Assembly: GCA_963978895.1 (NCBI GenBank)
Contig: OZ022246.1
Location: 22,075,577-22,139,576 of the forward strand
DNA: 64,000 nucleotides
Source: Erpobdella octoculata
Lineage: Eukaryota > Annelida > Clitellata > Hirudinida > Erpobdellidae
Direction of reading: 5' to 3'
The notes beneath the pieces were generated by a model. It saw only the letters and a list, made by a program, of their open reading frames with translations, had not been told where the DNA came from and did no database searches. Positions 25,068 to 37,600 of the stretch are shown piece by piece. The position numbers were made by a program, and so were the translations under genes. The stretch's first letter is position 1. Each line of letters begins with the position of its first letter.

Positions 25068-25148
25068 CTGTGCGTTGATGACGTTCTTTTACACATTGAG
25101 TGCTTGATCACTTTGATTTTGGTGTATTCGTACTGTCTGAGCCTCAAT
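25068..25148 (+). ncRNA. C/D-box snoRNA candidate, SNORD41-like, copy A1
   Basis: Box C is TTGATGA (25075-25081) and box D is CTGA (25137-25140). The 13 nt TGTATTCGTACTG end one base before box D. They are the exact complement of CAGTACGAATACA, which I recall as a conserved stretch of animal 28S rRNA. The fifth base before box D would direct 2'-O-methylation of the U in CAGUACG, the site I associate with human SNORD41. The terminal stem is weak, so the outer ends are approximate. Confidence 0.7.
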
Positions 25149-25176
25149 TGCAATTGTTAATTTAATGTATGAAAAA

Positions 25177-25252
25177 GAGCAATTCTATGATGATACGTTT
25201 GAGAGGTAACATTCATGACCAACTCTTGTATTCGTACACTGAAGAATTTCTC
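25177..25252 (+). ncRNA. C/D-box snoRNA candidate, copy B1
   Basis: Box C ATGATGA (25187-25193) and box D CTGA (25239-25242) are enclosed by a terminal stem: GAGCAATTCT (25177-25186) against AGAATTTCTC (25243-25252), nine of ten pairs. The guide TGTATTCGTAC ends one base before box D. By the fifth-base rule it points to the C in GUACGAAUACA of 28S rRNA, two bases downstream of the A-type target. Confidence 0.75.
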
Positions 25253-25367
25253 CCAGTAACTCTATTTAAATAATTCAGTTGATTTTTGGCTGTGGGCTGG
25301 TAGGAAATCTCACATGCAATTTCTTATTCATGGTGATTTTTGTGATATGGATATAGTTTCCCGGGAA

Positions 25368-25448
25368 AATTGCAATGATGACTTCTTCACACATTGAGTG
25401 ACATGATCACTTTGATCTTATGTGTATTCGTACTGTCTGAGCTTTGTT
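25368..25448 (+). ncRNA. C/D-box snoRNA candidate, SNORD41-like, copy A2
   Basis: Box C ATGATGA (25375-25381) and box D CTGA (25437-25440) lie exactly 300 bp from those of A1, with the same 13-nt guide TGTATTCGTACTG. The middle differs by several substitutions while the boxes and guide are unchanged, which is the pattern expected under selection for a guide RNA. Confidence 0.72.
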
Positions 25449-25490
25449 TTTATCTAATAAGTTACTAATAACCCAATCTAATGGTATAAA

Positions 25491-25566
25491 GGGCAGTTGA
25501 ATGATGATACTCTTGAGAGGTAACACTTATGACCAACTCATGTATTCGTACACTGACGAATTGCCC
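25491..25566 (+). ncRNA. C/D-box snoRNA candidate, copy B2
   Basis: Box C ATGATGA (25501-25507) and box D CTGA (25553-25556) have the same 52-nt spacing as in B1. The terminal stem GGGCAGTT (25491-25498) pairs with AATTGCCC (25559-25566) through all eight positions, one a G-U wobble. The stem sequence differs from B1 on both arms yet still pairs. The guide TGTATTCGTAC is identical. Confidence 0.78.
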
Positions 25567-26692
25567 GGTTCCCTGCAGATTTCCGATTCATATTTAATTC
25601 TGTAGTTATTTAAATCTATACATTTTCAACTTTTTAATGTAGAACCCTTCGAGTTTTTTTCTATTTTTTAAATTTTTTGGTTATATGAATCAATGTTATT
25701 TATTTATGAACTATAACTCTGCTTTGTCCTACTCTGGGGGTGGAATGTCCATTCCTCATGCATTGGAATAGATCAGTTTAAGGCTAGATTTTGTAACACA
25801 TAATCTAATACCTTAACATTCTTTTATGTAGAGCTCCTTATTGTAATTAATTATCTAGTCTCACAAAATTAATGTAAGAAAAGTATCTCATTATTACATT
25901 TAAATGTAGCAGATGATTACAGAAAAAGTGACATTTTAACAGAAATCCTAAATCCACCTAAGGCACAAAACTACAAATTAATCACACAGTTTGAACTCAC
26001 TATTGTAAATGTAAATCATTATTTAACTGAAAATCAAAATAACTCATGGAATGTGAACTAGCTAAAACTGAAATCAATGAACTGTCCCGAAACCTTTATA
26101 GGAATGATGTAACGATTGAAACATGAAACAAATATTAATTTTTGACTCCAAGCTTCCCTCAATAAACTCATTATTGCTGAAAGTGATACCTATCTAGCTA
26201 CTAAGACTATTGGCAGTAACATAAAATGAATGATGCATTGATCAATACCGGTATGTTTAATTTAATACATATTCTAATTATACAAAATGACTGGAATAGT
26301 TCTGATCACCTGTGAATCAATAGAAACTAATTGCAAGAATTTGCTATTCAAGTGTAAACATTAAACTCAAATATTCCAAAACAAGACAGAAATATAACAT
26401 AAGGTAATGGAATGATCAGTGAATCTGAATCACTTCTACAGAAAACCGATGTAAATCCACAAAGACACATTAACCTGCAAGAAATCACCGTAAAACAAAC
26501 ACCACATTTGGCTTGAATCTGGACAGCAAAAAAGTGACTTTCTAAAAAGCGCGGCCCACAATGCTAATTAATGAAGAATAGAAGACTCAATTAACCTAAT
26601 GATGCAAGTAGAAAAAAAACAAAAGACACAAAAATGCACATCTAGACAGCAGTTATTTTCTCCTGCTTGAGAAGAACTTAGTTGGATTGCTG
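25567..26692. other. Intergenic, 3' flank of the FLVCR-like gene
   Basis: AT-rich sequence with no coding exon and no repeat that I can define. It should contain the 3' UTR of the minus-strand transporter gene and possibly the end of a snoRNA host transcript. Confidence 0.35.
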
Positions 26693-29600
26693 TCATTCGG
26701 GCTGCTTTTCAACGGATATTGATCGACTCATGAGTTGAATGCCTGACATCTATTGGATAAAATAAAAAATATTCTGGTTTATAAATAGTGAGTTGCTCGT
26801 TACCCGCCCGTCTTGATTGGCAATCAAAAATGTTATTACACCCAGTGGTTAAAGTATAAAAAGTTAGCCCCGTAACTTTACAGTTTTAAAGGGCTCCAAT
26901 TATCCTTTGTTGGCTTCTTTTAGAGACAGTAGGACTTTTAATCTCATTCAAATGTCTATCTAATCAATATGAATTTATCACATGGAAATCATATTTCATC
27001 TAATAACCTACATTAAGAAAACATGTCTTAGAAAAAGCTTATAATTCAATACATCATAAAAGTTTTTAATTTATTATTAAATTCTGGTTTTTAGCCTAAT
27101 GTATAAGAACTTGTTGAGCTCTGTTATGTTAAATAGTTTAAGATAGTTCCAGATATTTCAACAATCAAAATAACTCCAAACAACCTTCACTCTCAGATGC
27201 TGAGTTTTTTGTAAATAAAACCATTGGTATGCCAAAATCAAAATTTTAAATGCCTCGTAGATGCGATTTAACATATTTAACCACTGACCGCAACTTTTCG
27301 GCTATATAAAATTCTATAACTGTTTGCAAGGGTTTTGTGAATTTCCTCAAAGTCTATTTGTTTGTTTTGACCTAATAAATGAATAATGAAACATACCTCT
27401 TTGTGAGCTTGCTGTCTCCTTAGGTCCCCTCTGATTAAAACTGCAAGAAAATGTTACTTCTTATAGTTTTTAAAAGTTACACTAAAATTCTTCATTTACC
27501 AAGAAAATTTCCACGATAGGTAGATGGTCCAAAATATGTCCAGAAAGACAAGCATGAAAATTAAGCATTAAGGACATAAGTGCAATCAATGTACTATGTG
27601 CTGATTACAACAATCACAAATAGAGCAACAAATGAATTTATAAAGGTGGAATGTACTAGATATATATAAATCACTTGAATCTCAATCTACATCTAATCCT
27701 CTCCGTTCTTCCCCTTCCTTCATCTTCTACTTATAAATGGTCAGATGGAATTGGTTCAAATTGAAGTGAATTAAATAAGTCAATTCTGATGTTCTACAGA
27801 AAACGACTATACCTGTAGGATAATAATGACATTGGGTACCTAACGAAATGCAACAATTTCATACCTGTACCGATAACTCCAACAAAAAGAACAACGGTGA
27901 TCGTTAAATTCCCAGCTAGCATTCCTCTGTCCATACTTACCGTCATAGCTCTGATGCCCAGTGTCAGTGCAATCCCAAATATCTGAAATGTGGAAGACCT
28001 TATAGTTGCTAATTTGCGCAGATACAGAAAAGTAAATAATAATAATTATATCATTATTCCATTGTGGAAAGATTAAAAGCTTTGTTTAAATGAAAACCTG
28101 AGCAGATGCATTAAGAAGTCCCGACGAAGTACCTTCGGGTTCCGGGTAAGTCAACTCAGCGGCGTACTCGAAACCAACGGGAAGATAACCGGTCATGAAG
28201 AAGCTTCGAATCAATTTTTATTGGTTTGATTTTTATAGGAAAAACAAGTAAAATTCTGGTTCATCAAGCTAATTAGTAAATGAATGTGATGTTAGCTTCA
28301 TAATAAGTAACGTTAATAAAGAAAAATTTAATATTTTGTTGGTACTGAGCGGTCAAATGTTCAATTGTGATCGCAAAACAACTACTATAACAAGGTCATG
28401 ATGTAATAATAACCATAAATAATAATAATTCAATGAAACTCACCCTAAAATGAAAGCACATATGAAGACTAGAGTAACATTGACAGTGGGCAGTACTAAA
28501 GTGAAAGCGAGCATTCCTAAACAGGACAGCATGTAGATGACGACGGTAGTAATCCTGCGGAAATGTTTTCGATTAGTCATAATTTAAATCTGTCAACATT
28601 TTAAAAATAATACAGCAGAATACGAGAATTTGAAACAATCAGTTGCACTAGTGTCTACAATTTGTTGCCTACTTGCAGTGTCGATGTTACCCCACAACTG
28701 TGGGCACCAAAATTATAGGAACTCAATCTGTAATAAAGATGTATATTAACCATTGCTACTCTATTTCTATAAATTAAGAGGCTTTAAACATTCTTCCTTG
28801 GGACACTGACCATCATTAAGAAAAGTTTCAGGTCATAGACTCTTGTAGAAAAAAATCCGGTACAATTGCCATACTTGTAATCTCAGGGGGTCACTCACAC
28901 CATAGCCCAGGCACAGCCGACTTGCTCATAATTTTAAATGAAATTGTTTGCATTAAGAAATGTCACTACTAACTTAATGTCAAATGTAATAATGAAATAA
29001 TTTATATCATATGTGATTTTAAAGACATCAGTGTGCTATCATAAAGTCAAATATCTGCTGGGACTTAATTTATTACAATTATATATAAAAATAAACATCA
29101 ACAAAACTTGAAGCAGCTATATTTAATCACAAAAAACTTAAAGCTGCGCAGCAAAACCTGAAACCCACTTGAAAAGTTTCGTCTTATCGAGCCAAACTCC
29201 GGACACGATGGAACCCAAAACTCCAGACATCACCAAGACGAGTCCAACTTGACCCGGATCGATCTGTTCGGGCTGTATGAAAGTTAATGAAACAATTGAA
29301 TGAATAGGAATAATTGTCTTAAATGAAAACAAGGAATTCTTGTAAAATAACTTGAATACATAGATAAATTAAATAAATTATTAGTGAATTTATAAAAACA
29401 TGATTGAATCAAATTAATAGAAAAAATTGAACTATCTATTTGAAATAAATTAAAGTATAAAAAAGCCCACACTAAAATAATACAAGATGATCGGATTCAA
29501 GAGAGTCCCGATCGCATAGTAACATCCGACACACACACCTGGAATTTATAAAAATAACATAAAAGTCGGAACTTTGAAAAAAAAACAACTAATATTTTAT

Positions 29601-32600
29601 GAATAAAATATTACACAAGGAAATACAAATTTACTATTCAATAAAATTATTACTGTACATACATATATATGATTATTCTATAAAACTGATTATCGTCATC
29701 AAATCGACTTTAAAAAATTGATTTAAAAAAATAATTTTACGAAAAACAACTATTCTATAAAAACGACAATTCTACAAAGAGGAATAAAATGATCATTTTA
29801 ATTGCTAGGCCAATTATAGATACAAGTAGTTTTGAAAAAGTATAAAAGTAAAATGTTTTTAATTCAAAATTTTTTAAGCCCAATTTTCTTTTCAGAAGTA
29901 TAAAGATAAAGTATTTTTAATTCAAATCTCTTAAGCTCAATTTACTTTTAAGAAGTGTAAAAATAACATTTTTAATTTGAAGTATAAAGATAAAGTATTT
30001 TAAATCAAATCTTTTAAGCTCAATTTACTTTTAAGAAGTATAAAAATAAGATTTTCACTTTGAAACTTTTAAGCTCAATTTACTTTTAAGCAGTATAAAG
30101 ATAAAAAATTCATAATTCACATTTTTTTAAACTCCAATTTTCTTTGAAGAAGTTCAAATATTAACAAGTTCTTAGAAGAAATAAAGAATGATTTTTGAAA
30201 TTTTCTTCTAAATAACTCAAAAATAATACAAAAATTGTGAAAGCACGACATAGTTTAGCATAATACAATATAGATACTAATAACATCTCATAATAGAATG
30301 TAGATGCGACAGCACGACATTCATACCATAAGTTAAGAGTAGGAGAACAAATGAACAATTTCTAAACAGTCTCGACATGGAAAGAAGATACTGCTCTTCT
30401 TCAACATTGGCAGCTTCTTCTGTCAGTGCCTGAGCATAACTGGGAGGCGACGGAGGCTTTTCTGAAAAAACTGATGGAATGACGTTATAATTAGAAAGTT
30501 TAGTAAAATTAAATCCATCGTAGCTCCCTTAAAGCAAGGAGTTTACTCGAATTGCTCAGGCTGAGTGCCTCACAAAGTTAATGAACTCCTTTCACTAATC
30601 TTAACAAAAAACGTCTACAAACTCCGTTTAGTGAAACATAAGATTGAAAACTCTGTGTATTTAACCATGCAGTTGAACTTCTTAAGTAATGCAGGTAATA
30701 AACAAAACAATAAACAATCTCAGAAGATAGTGAACCTAAAAAAAATATGTAGATGAAAAAAAGAGGGAAACTTACAAAATATAACAAGAACAAGAAGAGC
30801 AGATGAAATGATGGCCCCTCCGTAGAACAAAATGAAAAGTCGGGAGCCTATGTGATCGATTTCTTGGCTGGTGACAATTCTCTCCGCGGTGTGCGTCGTG
30901 ACGTTGGAAAACGAGGAGACGTTGGAATGCGACGTCGTTTCGTTCGCGTTGAAATCGAATGTGGGAATTTCGAAGTTGGATACAATCATGGGAGGTATGA
31001 GGAACCCGAGGGCACATCCCAGCTGGGGAGGAATTAAAAAAATTATGGCACAAAAATTATTAAAAATACAAATGTCATGTTGAATGTACATACTACATAC
31101 GTGTAATTCTTATACAGATGTTAAAGTTTGCTCGTTTTCTTTACACGTATCTTATCTCTCGTTGTGTTATCTTACATGTAGAAATATCTCTATGCTGGTT
31201 ATTATTGTTGTTTTTCAATTAAAATTTTTTAGATTTCAATTGACCTTTTATTCAACTTCTTCTTAATGCTTAAATCAAAGCAGGATCTTAGAAACAATTA
31301 AAAAATACTCAAATAAAAAACATTATCATTATTATTATTATTAAAAATATTATACGTAATAAAAATTGAACATAAAACTCTTAAAGAAGTAATATTTAGA
31401 TTTAAATAAAGTAAAATTATTAAAAATATTATACATAATGAAAACTGCAAGTAATACTCATTAAAAAGTAATATTTAGATTTAAATGAAGCAAACAGATG
31501 CTTTGTGACAGACGACTAAACATTTCAGACTCAACGTTTGCAACAAAACCCAAGAGGAAGCTGTCAAACTACTTAATGAGAACAACATCCTGTGATTTAA
31601 GTAGACCCAGATTTCGAAGTTCAGCTGTTTCATGAAACGATGAATGTATGAATGTGATGTAAAAAAAAAGGTTTTCAGCTTTTGCAACAAAATCTAAATC
31701 AATACAGAAACTTTAAAAAAAAGAATTAAAAAAAATAATTATTTCAAAACTTGACATTCAAATTAATGCAATCAGCTGAGATTGCTTTGTAGTGAATGCT
31801 TTCCAAATGGATGAATATCGTAGAAAGTTGTTGTTTCAATTTATCGATTTTCGTAGTAATTAAATATACAGAGCACGAACGTTGATCCGTAATTTAGAGA
31901 AGAGGCTTGCACGAAAGTCATTTACGGCTTTCCATAACTACATATTAATCTTGTTTTTATTTATTAGCATAAAATACATTTCGGTTCGTGTAACGCACCT
32001 GATTGCCAAAAACTCCGATAGATGTCGCAGTTGACACTTCGTTTGGTCCGAACCAAACTGCCGCTAGTCTCGCAGGAACGCCGAGGATGAACACTTGTGC
32101 CGTGGCGCAAACACACTGACCACACATGAGCAAGTAAAACCTTAAAAAACGAGTTCAAATTTTAATTTTTAAATGTGTAAATAAACACTTATTTATTTAA
32201 CAACAGATAGTTTATAACTCTAGAAGATCTTATAAACTTGAAATGCCAAAACAAACAGATTAATAAGAAAACAATCAATAACAAAGACTAAATCTCAAGT
32301 TTCTGAGCTTTAGAGATACCCTAACAAGTGATTATTCAACACAAAATATTTTCATGAATATTCATACATGACAATGAGTCATAAGAGACTTTAGCAAAAT
32401 AAATATCAACAGGTGACCACATGCTGACTAATAACCTTAACAGCTACATAGAGACAAATAAATGACAAATGGCAGAAAAACAGCAAAACAGTCAAGTTTA
32501 GTTAAAAATATGTGACAGGGCCATGCACTGGTTGATTTCCTGACCCTTAGTCTGTTCAAATAATAATAATAATAATAATAATATGGATGATTTATGTAGC

Positions 32601-35187
32601 ACAGAACAATGAAACAAGTCATCACCACTGTACAAAACGTCAACATACCTTAATAAGTCCTCCTTCAGACAAATTGATAAGCTTATTGTTGCTTATATAT
32701 TATTTTAAGCTAACTTTTTTCTCATTTGTTCAGACAATATAGTGAAATGATAATCATCTAGAAAAATAATTTTATATAAATTTGGGTCAATCGCAGGAGA
32801 TCCAGAGCAGCTGCTTTCAATCACAAACACACCCATACAAAAAACACGATTTATTTATTTATTTCTGAAAAATCAATATAGGCATACGAATATATTCAGC
32901 ACAATGAAATGAAACTGAAACAAAAAGAAGAAACATTTAAACTAGAAAATATTTCAAATCAAATATGTAATAATAAGATTAAAAATTACTTTTGCTTTTT
33001 AGCAGGAATTATTCGCTGCACGTAACAATACACTCAGAAATTTTTAAACAAGATAAAAAAGATCATTTTTCCAAATAAAAACTAATTTCCATTAAAATAT
33101 GCAAAATAAAATCTTGAAATTTTGAGTAAATATAATGAATATTAATGAAGATGATTTCATGGTGCTGCATAAACTCGTTCTATCGCACAAGTGATTAGAT
33201 GAAGCCTGCATACTCAGAAAAAGTTTTAAAAAATTAAAATATAATTAAACATTTGAAAAATTAAAAAATAAATTTTTGAATTATCAATTCTCCCAACTAC
33301 AGTATTCCATGCACTTTGAACTCACATTGTGTCTCTTCCTTATTGGCTGATATTATTTAATGAAGATTCTATTTTCTCTTTTAATAATTAACTCCAGTCA
33401 TTAAAAGCATAAATAATTAAAACCGGTTTTCACAACTAATATATAATAATTACTAGTGGGGTAAACTGACGTTGCTTGGGCTACTTAGAGTTTTTTCTGT
33501 TGTTCTAGTCTCCCATTTCCATCCCCGCTTGCTCTCCTTCTCGCATCTTCATTTCATGCTCCAGCTCGCACTCTCCCAGCCTATTTGGACTGCTCCGTTT
33601 TAACAATTTACAACTTGTGTTTTCAACTTTTCTTTTTTGTGTGAGTTTGTTTTGTTCGATAAAAAATTCAAAACGAGTGAATCGTAAAATACTTTTTTTT
33701 TTTTTAAATATTTTATAACTTATTTTTTATGTTTTTTTTGTTAACATCTTAAAATTAATTTTTGGTCCTAACGAGTCTGTGGACCAATTTCAGATTGATT
33801 GGATGACAGGAAATGGGTTTGCGTTCAATCAATAAATCAGACAGACAGAGGGATGAAGGAAATATAAAGGAATTAAAAATATATAAAGTTGCTAATTTCT
33901 TTCTGATATACTTTTGAGTTGTAAAATGAATTCAATGCTACTCTTAAAACAAATGAAATACAAGTTTGGAAAACGTATGGAATTGTAATTGTTAGTAATT
34001 AAATAAATATCATCATCATCATTTACTTCTTTAAATGTTGCTTTTCCATTTTAAGTTAGGGTTGTACAAATAGACAACAACAATAAATTTCTCTGACATT
34101 AAAAAATAATTACAAAAAACTGTTTTTGACCTGAAGGTCAAAGATAAGAAAACTTGAGACAAACAAATCCCAACTTTAAAAGCACTTAAAATATTATTTA
34201 CTCTTTAAGTTATCTGAGCGTAATTCCAAGGCTAAAGTTTTCGATTGGTTTAATTTTTTCAAACTTAATAATAATAATAATAATAATAAATCCAGCTAAC
34301 CTGTCAGGATCAACTGTACCACACTTGAGCCAGGCACCTAAGGCGTTCAGAGACGTACCAACTACCCCAACAAAATGGAGACCTTTCTTGCTGAGAATCC
34401 AGTTAGCAGGAAATATGAAGATCACATAAGCCATCATGTAAACAAGAGATAACATATCTAAAAATATTATCATTATTTTTTTATTGAATCTCATTATGAT
34501 AATTGAGTCTCCTACTATGCTGATGGTTGAAATTAATTTTTTTTCTTTTTAACTGTGCATATCGAAAACTATATTTCTATAAAGTTGATAAGCTGGTATA
34601 TTATTTGAATGAAGTGGAATTTCCAGGTATTTAACATAATCTAATATAACATAATTAAGTTTGGAAAGAGAAAAAATTGATTTGTGTCAATAAAATTCAA
34701 ATTAATAAATAAATGCAACGTGTTTCACACACAAAAATGTTTAAAAAAATACAATAAAATTTCCAGCAATAGACCCGGGGTTAGTAAGTGTAACTTAATT
34801 TTAATTATTATTTTAAATATAATTACTTATTCATTTAAAATGCTGCTAACCCAGGGCAACATCTTTGGCAGGTTCATTCTTAGGCAGGCTGGCTTCATAA
34901 AAAATGAGTATCTTGTCACCAATGATGTTCAGATGTATCCATTGAAATGAATTGGAAGCAGAATAAAAGGCAAACAAAAACACAATAAACCATCTTTTTT
35001 TGTACAATTTCGGTTCAAAACCATCTTCTTGATATTTAACATGAAAAGACGTGGTCGACAGTGACTGAAACGTTTCATCCTTTTTAACTTCAGCTGGAAA
35101 GTTATTTTCCACTTCAGCACGGCCTGACTGAAATTCAGAATTCGTGTTTTTATTTGAACTCGCCTCAGCCGCCCCTGCTGTTGTCAT
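26693..35187 (-). CDS. FLVCR: FLVCR-type major facilitator transporter (SLC49 family)
   Basis: Twelve-helix membrane transporter. Vertebrate FLVCR1/2 are described as haem exporters and, more recently, as choline and ethanolamine transporters; which applies here cannot be told. Exons (minus): 35187-34851, 34457-34301, 32140-31999, 31022-30776, 30470-30327, 29538-29471, 29272-29169, 28554-28444, 28203-28098, 27982-27865, 27440-27397, 26749-26693; 544 residues, within the FLVCR size range. Family motifs: [20 protein letters not shown] after a 65-residue cytosolic N-terminus, [73 protein letters not shown]. The loop after LGFLIPP has several N-x-S/T sites and is probably extracellular and glycosylated. 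The 57-nt last exon rests on a strong acceptor (TTATCCAATAG) and frame only. Start chosen at the first in-frame Met. Confidence 0.9.
29840..30150. repeat. Diverged tandem repeat, about 60-bp unit, 5 copies
   Basis: Copies share TTTTAAGCTCAATTTACTTT and AGAAGTATAAAGATAAA in an intron of the FLVCR-like gene. Confidence 0.6.
30520..30610 (+). repeat. SINE fragment (3' body)
   Basis: GTAGCTCCCTTAA..CAAGGAGTTTACTCG followed by ATTGCTCAGG and CTCCTTTCACTAA matches the body of the SINE at 53862-54035. The tRNA-like head is missing. It lies in an intron of the FLVCR-like gene. Confidence 0.65.
31345..31500. repeat. Imperfect tandem duplication, about 86-bp unit
   Basis: AATATTATAC.TAATAAAAA through AAGTAATATTTAGATTTAAA occurs twice in succession in an FLVCR-like intron. 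Confidence 0.6.
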
Positions 35188-37600
35188 TGTCCCGGTCAGA
35201 GTAAGATCGATAATTTATGATTCCAAACTCAAACAAATTCTTTCACCACAAAAAAGCGTACGCCGACCACGTAAACATCTGTTCATCGTTTTTTAATGCA
35301 CTTTATTTTATATATTAGCAAAACGCCGTTATATTAAAATAGGTAAAATAGCCTATCAAATATCAAAGTCTAGCAATCAAAACAAAGTCCAATTAAGCGG
35401 TATTCACGGCAACAAATGCTTAATATAATGCAAATCCATAACACTATCATCATTACGCCTCTAGCATACAAAGTGAGCGTGTTTATTAAGCTTAAGAGAC
35501 GCCAAGCGCGCGAACACAACGCACGGAAAAGTTAACTGAATGAACAAAATATTTTGAAATATTATTATTTTCGATCATCAGATTAGTTTTTAGTTAAAAA
35601 GTTAGAATTTAAATAAATAATCTTTTTTTCTAAATTTCTGTTGCACATGTAGATTAATAATAAGATTCAAGATAGCTATTGATTAATCAACAGTATATAA
35701 CACATCTAATAAATCACCTAGTTATCCTAAGTGGCTTTTAACTTATGTGAACACATTTGCAGGTCAAGTTTTTATACATAAAATCATAGCGGCATTGAAA
35801 AAGATCATTACACACGAATATAGTAGGCTTATCATAACTATGAGGTCATAGTCCCCAAGTCGCTACTACTTCTGCCACCGATCAGACTTTTATCACAATG
35901 GGCTTGGGCGGGCATAGGGTATGTGTACGAGCTGGAAGGCAGCAGCCCCTTCTCGGATTCTGTCAAAATATACCTGAAAATTGGAACGGGTTGGAAATTT
36001 AAACAAAATAGTCTGGAAATTTTTTTTAAATATGTAAAAAAAATAACAATTAAAAGAAAAACCTTTAATTTATTACTTTGGTACTCGACCGTTTCCTCTC
36101 TTTGTGTGTTCCTAAAGAAGCAAACTTTTTTGGTTGTTAAAAGTACGAAAGCTTGAACGAGTTGTTCTGTCGACTTTAAGTTTTTTTGATATTTTGTTGT
36201 TGAAGTTTAAAGAGAATAAAATTTGTTGAGAAGAAGCAGTCAGTCGTTTTTTTTCTCGAAGGCAGTCTTATTTCAAAACTCAGTAGCCGAAAGGTCTTTC
36301 TGAGCTTCGGCTCTCCTTTATACTGTGTTTACCTTTGAAATAAGGGAATAAAAGTATGAAACTACCAGGGAGGGACGGGATACTCAGAGATAAATCTTCC
36401 AAAAATTTTCGAAAACTCTATGCACTTTTGCCTCCACAAATAGGTATAGTTGATGAAAGAAGGGGCAGTCGGAGGTACATATCAAGTTATTTACCTCACT
36501 TTAAATGCATTTTTTCACACGCAACAGTACGCACGCTCACATTTACAAAAGCACAGAGTCATAATTTAGGAAGCACAGATTTTCAAATGGGCAAATGGCA
36601 AGCACCTCCGTGCCTGTGGTACGTTTTTTAGGCCCTCCGTCTACCCCCTGAGTGCCTTTTCTCTATATATGCGTCCTATTTTAATTAACTGTTTTTAATT
36701 TATGGAGGGTTCTATTTTTTTTCCTTCATCTATAATTCTATATCGATGGCAAGTATGGCATGATTTTTTCCATCCAGCCTCCAGTACAGTGACAGTCCGA
36801 CTCTGCGTACTAAAGCCAATGCCTGAACTGAAAAAGTGTCATAAAACTTTAAATTTTAAAATGAAAGTTTTAAAATTTGCGAAATTTTAGAAATTTTTTT
36901 TGTAGCAGAAATGATTAAGTTAACGCTTCGCATATCCCTAATACTTCTGCTCTTTGAATTTGTGAGCCTGCGCGCCGAAGAGGCGTGTTTATGTCGTCTA
37001 ATTTTGAGTTTAAACTTTGTTTGATTCGATTTCGAAGGGCACTGTCAATATCAGCCTATGTTACTTTAATACGCTTGTGAAAAATCATATAAATTGTAAG
37101 AATGGATGCTGTACTCAATACTTCCAGAGAGAACTGATATTTTTACGAGTATCTGCGGACCGAGCGTACAAGTTTTGATGAAATAAAAAATCTAAAAGAC
37201 ATTTTTGTACGTTCGAAAATTATTGAAGCTAGCGGTAGAAGTGCATACACCATTGGTTTTAAGCTAATGCAAATCGGGGCCCAATCACTGTCAAATTTGT
37301 GACCCAGATCAAACTGAACATTTTTATATTTTTCTTAGATGGTAAAAGAAAATGTGATAATTGTATACTGAAACAAATGTTTATATATCTTCTGTTATGT
37401 TTTTTGGATTCGGGGTTGCTCTGACCTGGTGAATAATCCAACCCAGGTGCATGTGAGGACCTGTGAAAAATAATGCACTGGGGCTTATAGTCTTCGAAAA
37501 AACAATGTAATGGGGTTAATAATTTAATGATGTTATCCAAATGTTTTTATTCGCAGGTAGAAATCTGAAGAATCTAAAAAAAGATTGAACGGTAAAGAAC
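35188..37600. other. Intergenic between divergent FLVCR-like and TMEM45-like genes
   Basis: It holds the two promoters. A probable acceptor of a 5' UTR intron for the TMEM45-like gene is TTATTCGCAG ending at about 37557. The piece 36355-36655 has weakly complementary ends (CAGGGAGGGACGGG and CCGTCTACCCCCTG) but no matching target duplication. No coding exon is recognised. Confidence 0.4.

Noticed and set aside
36355..36655. Another hAT element
   Set aside because: The ends are weakly complementary (CAGGGAGGG and CCCCCTG), but there is no matching 8-bp target duplication.
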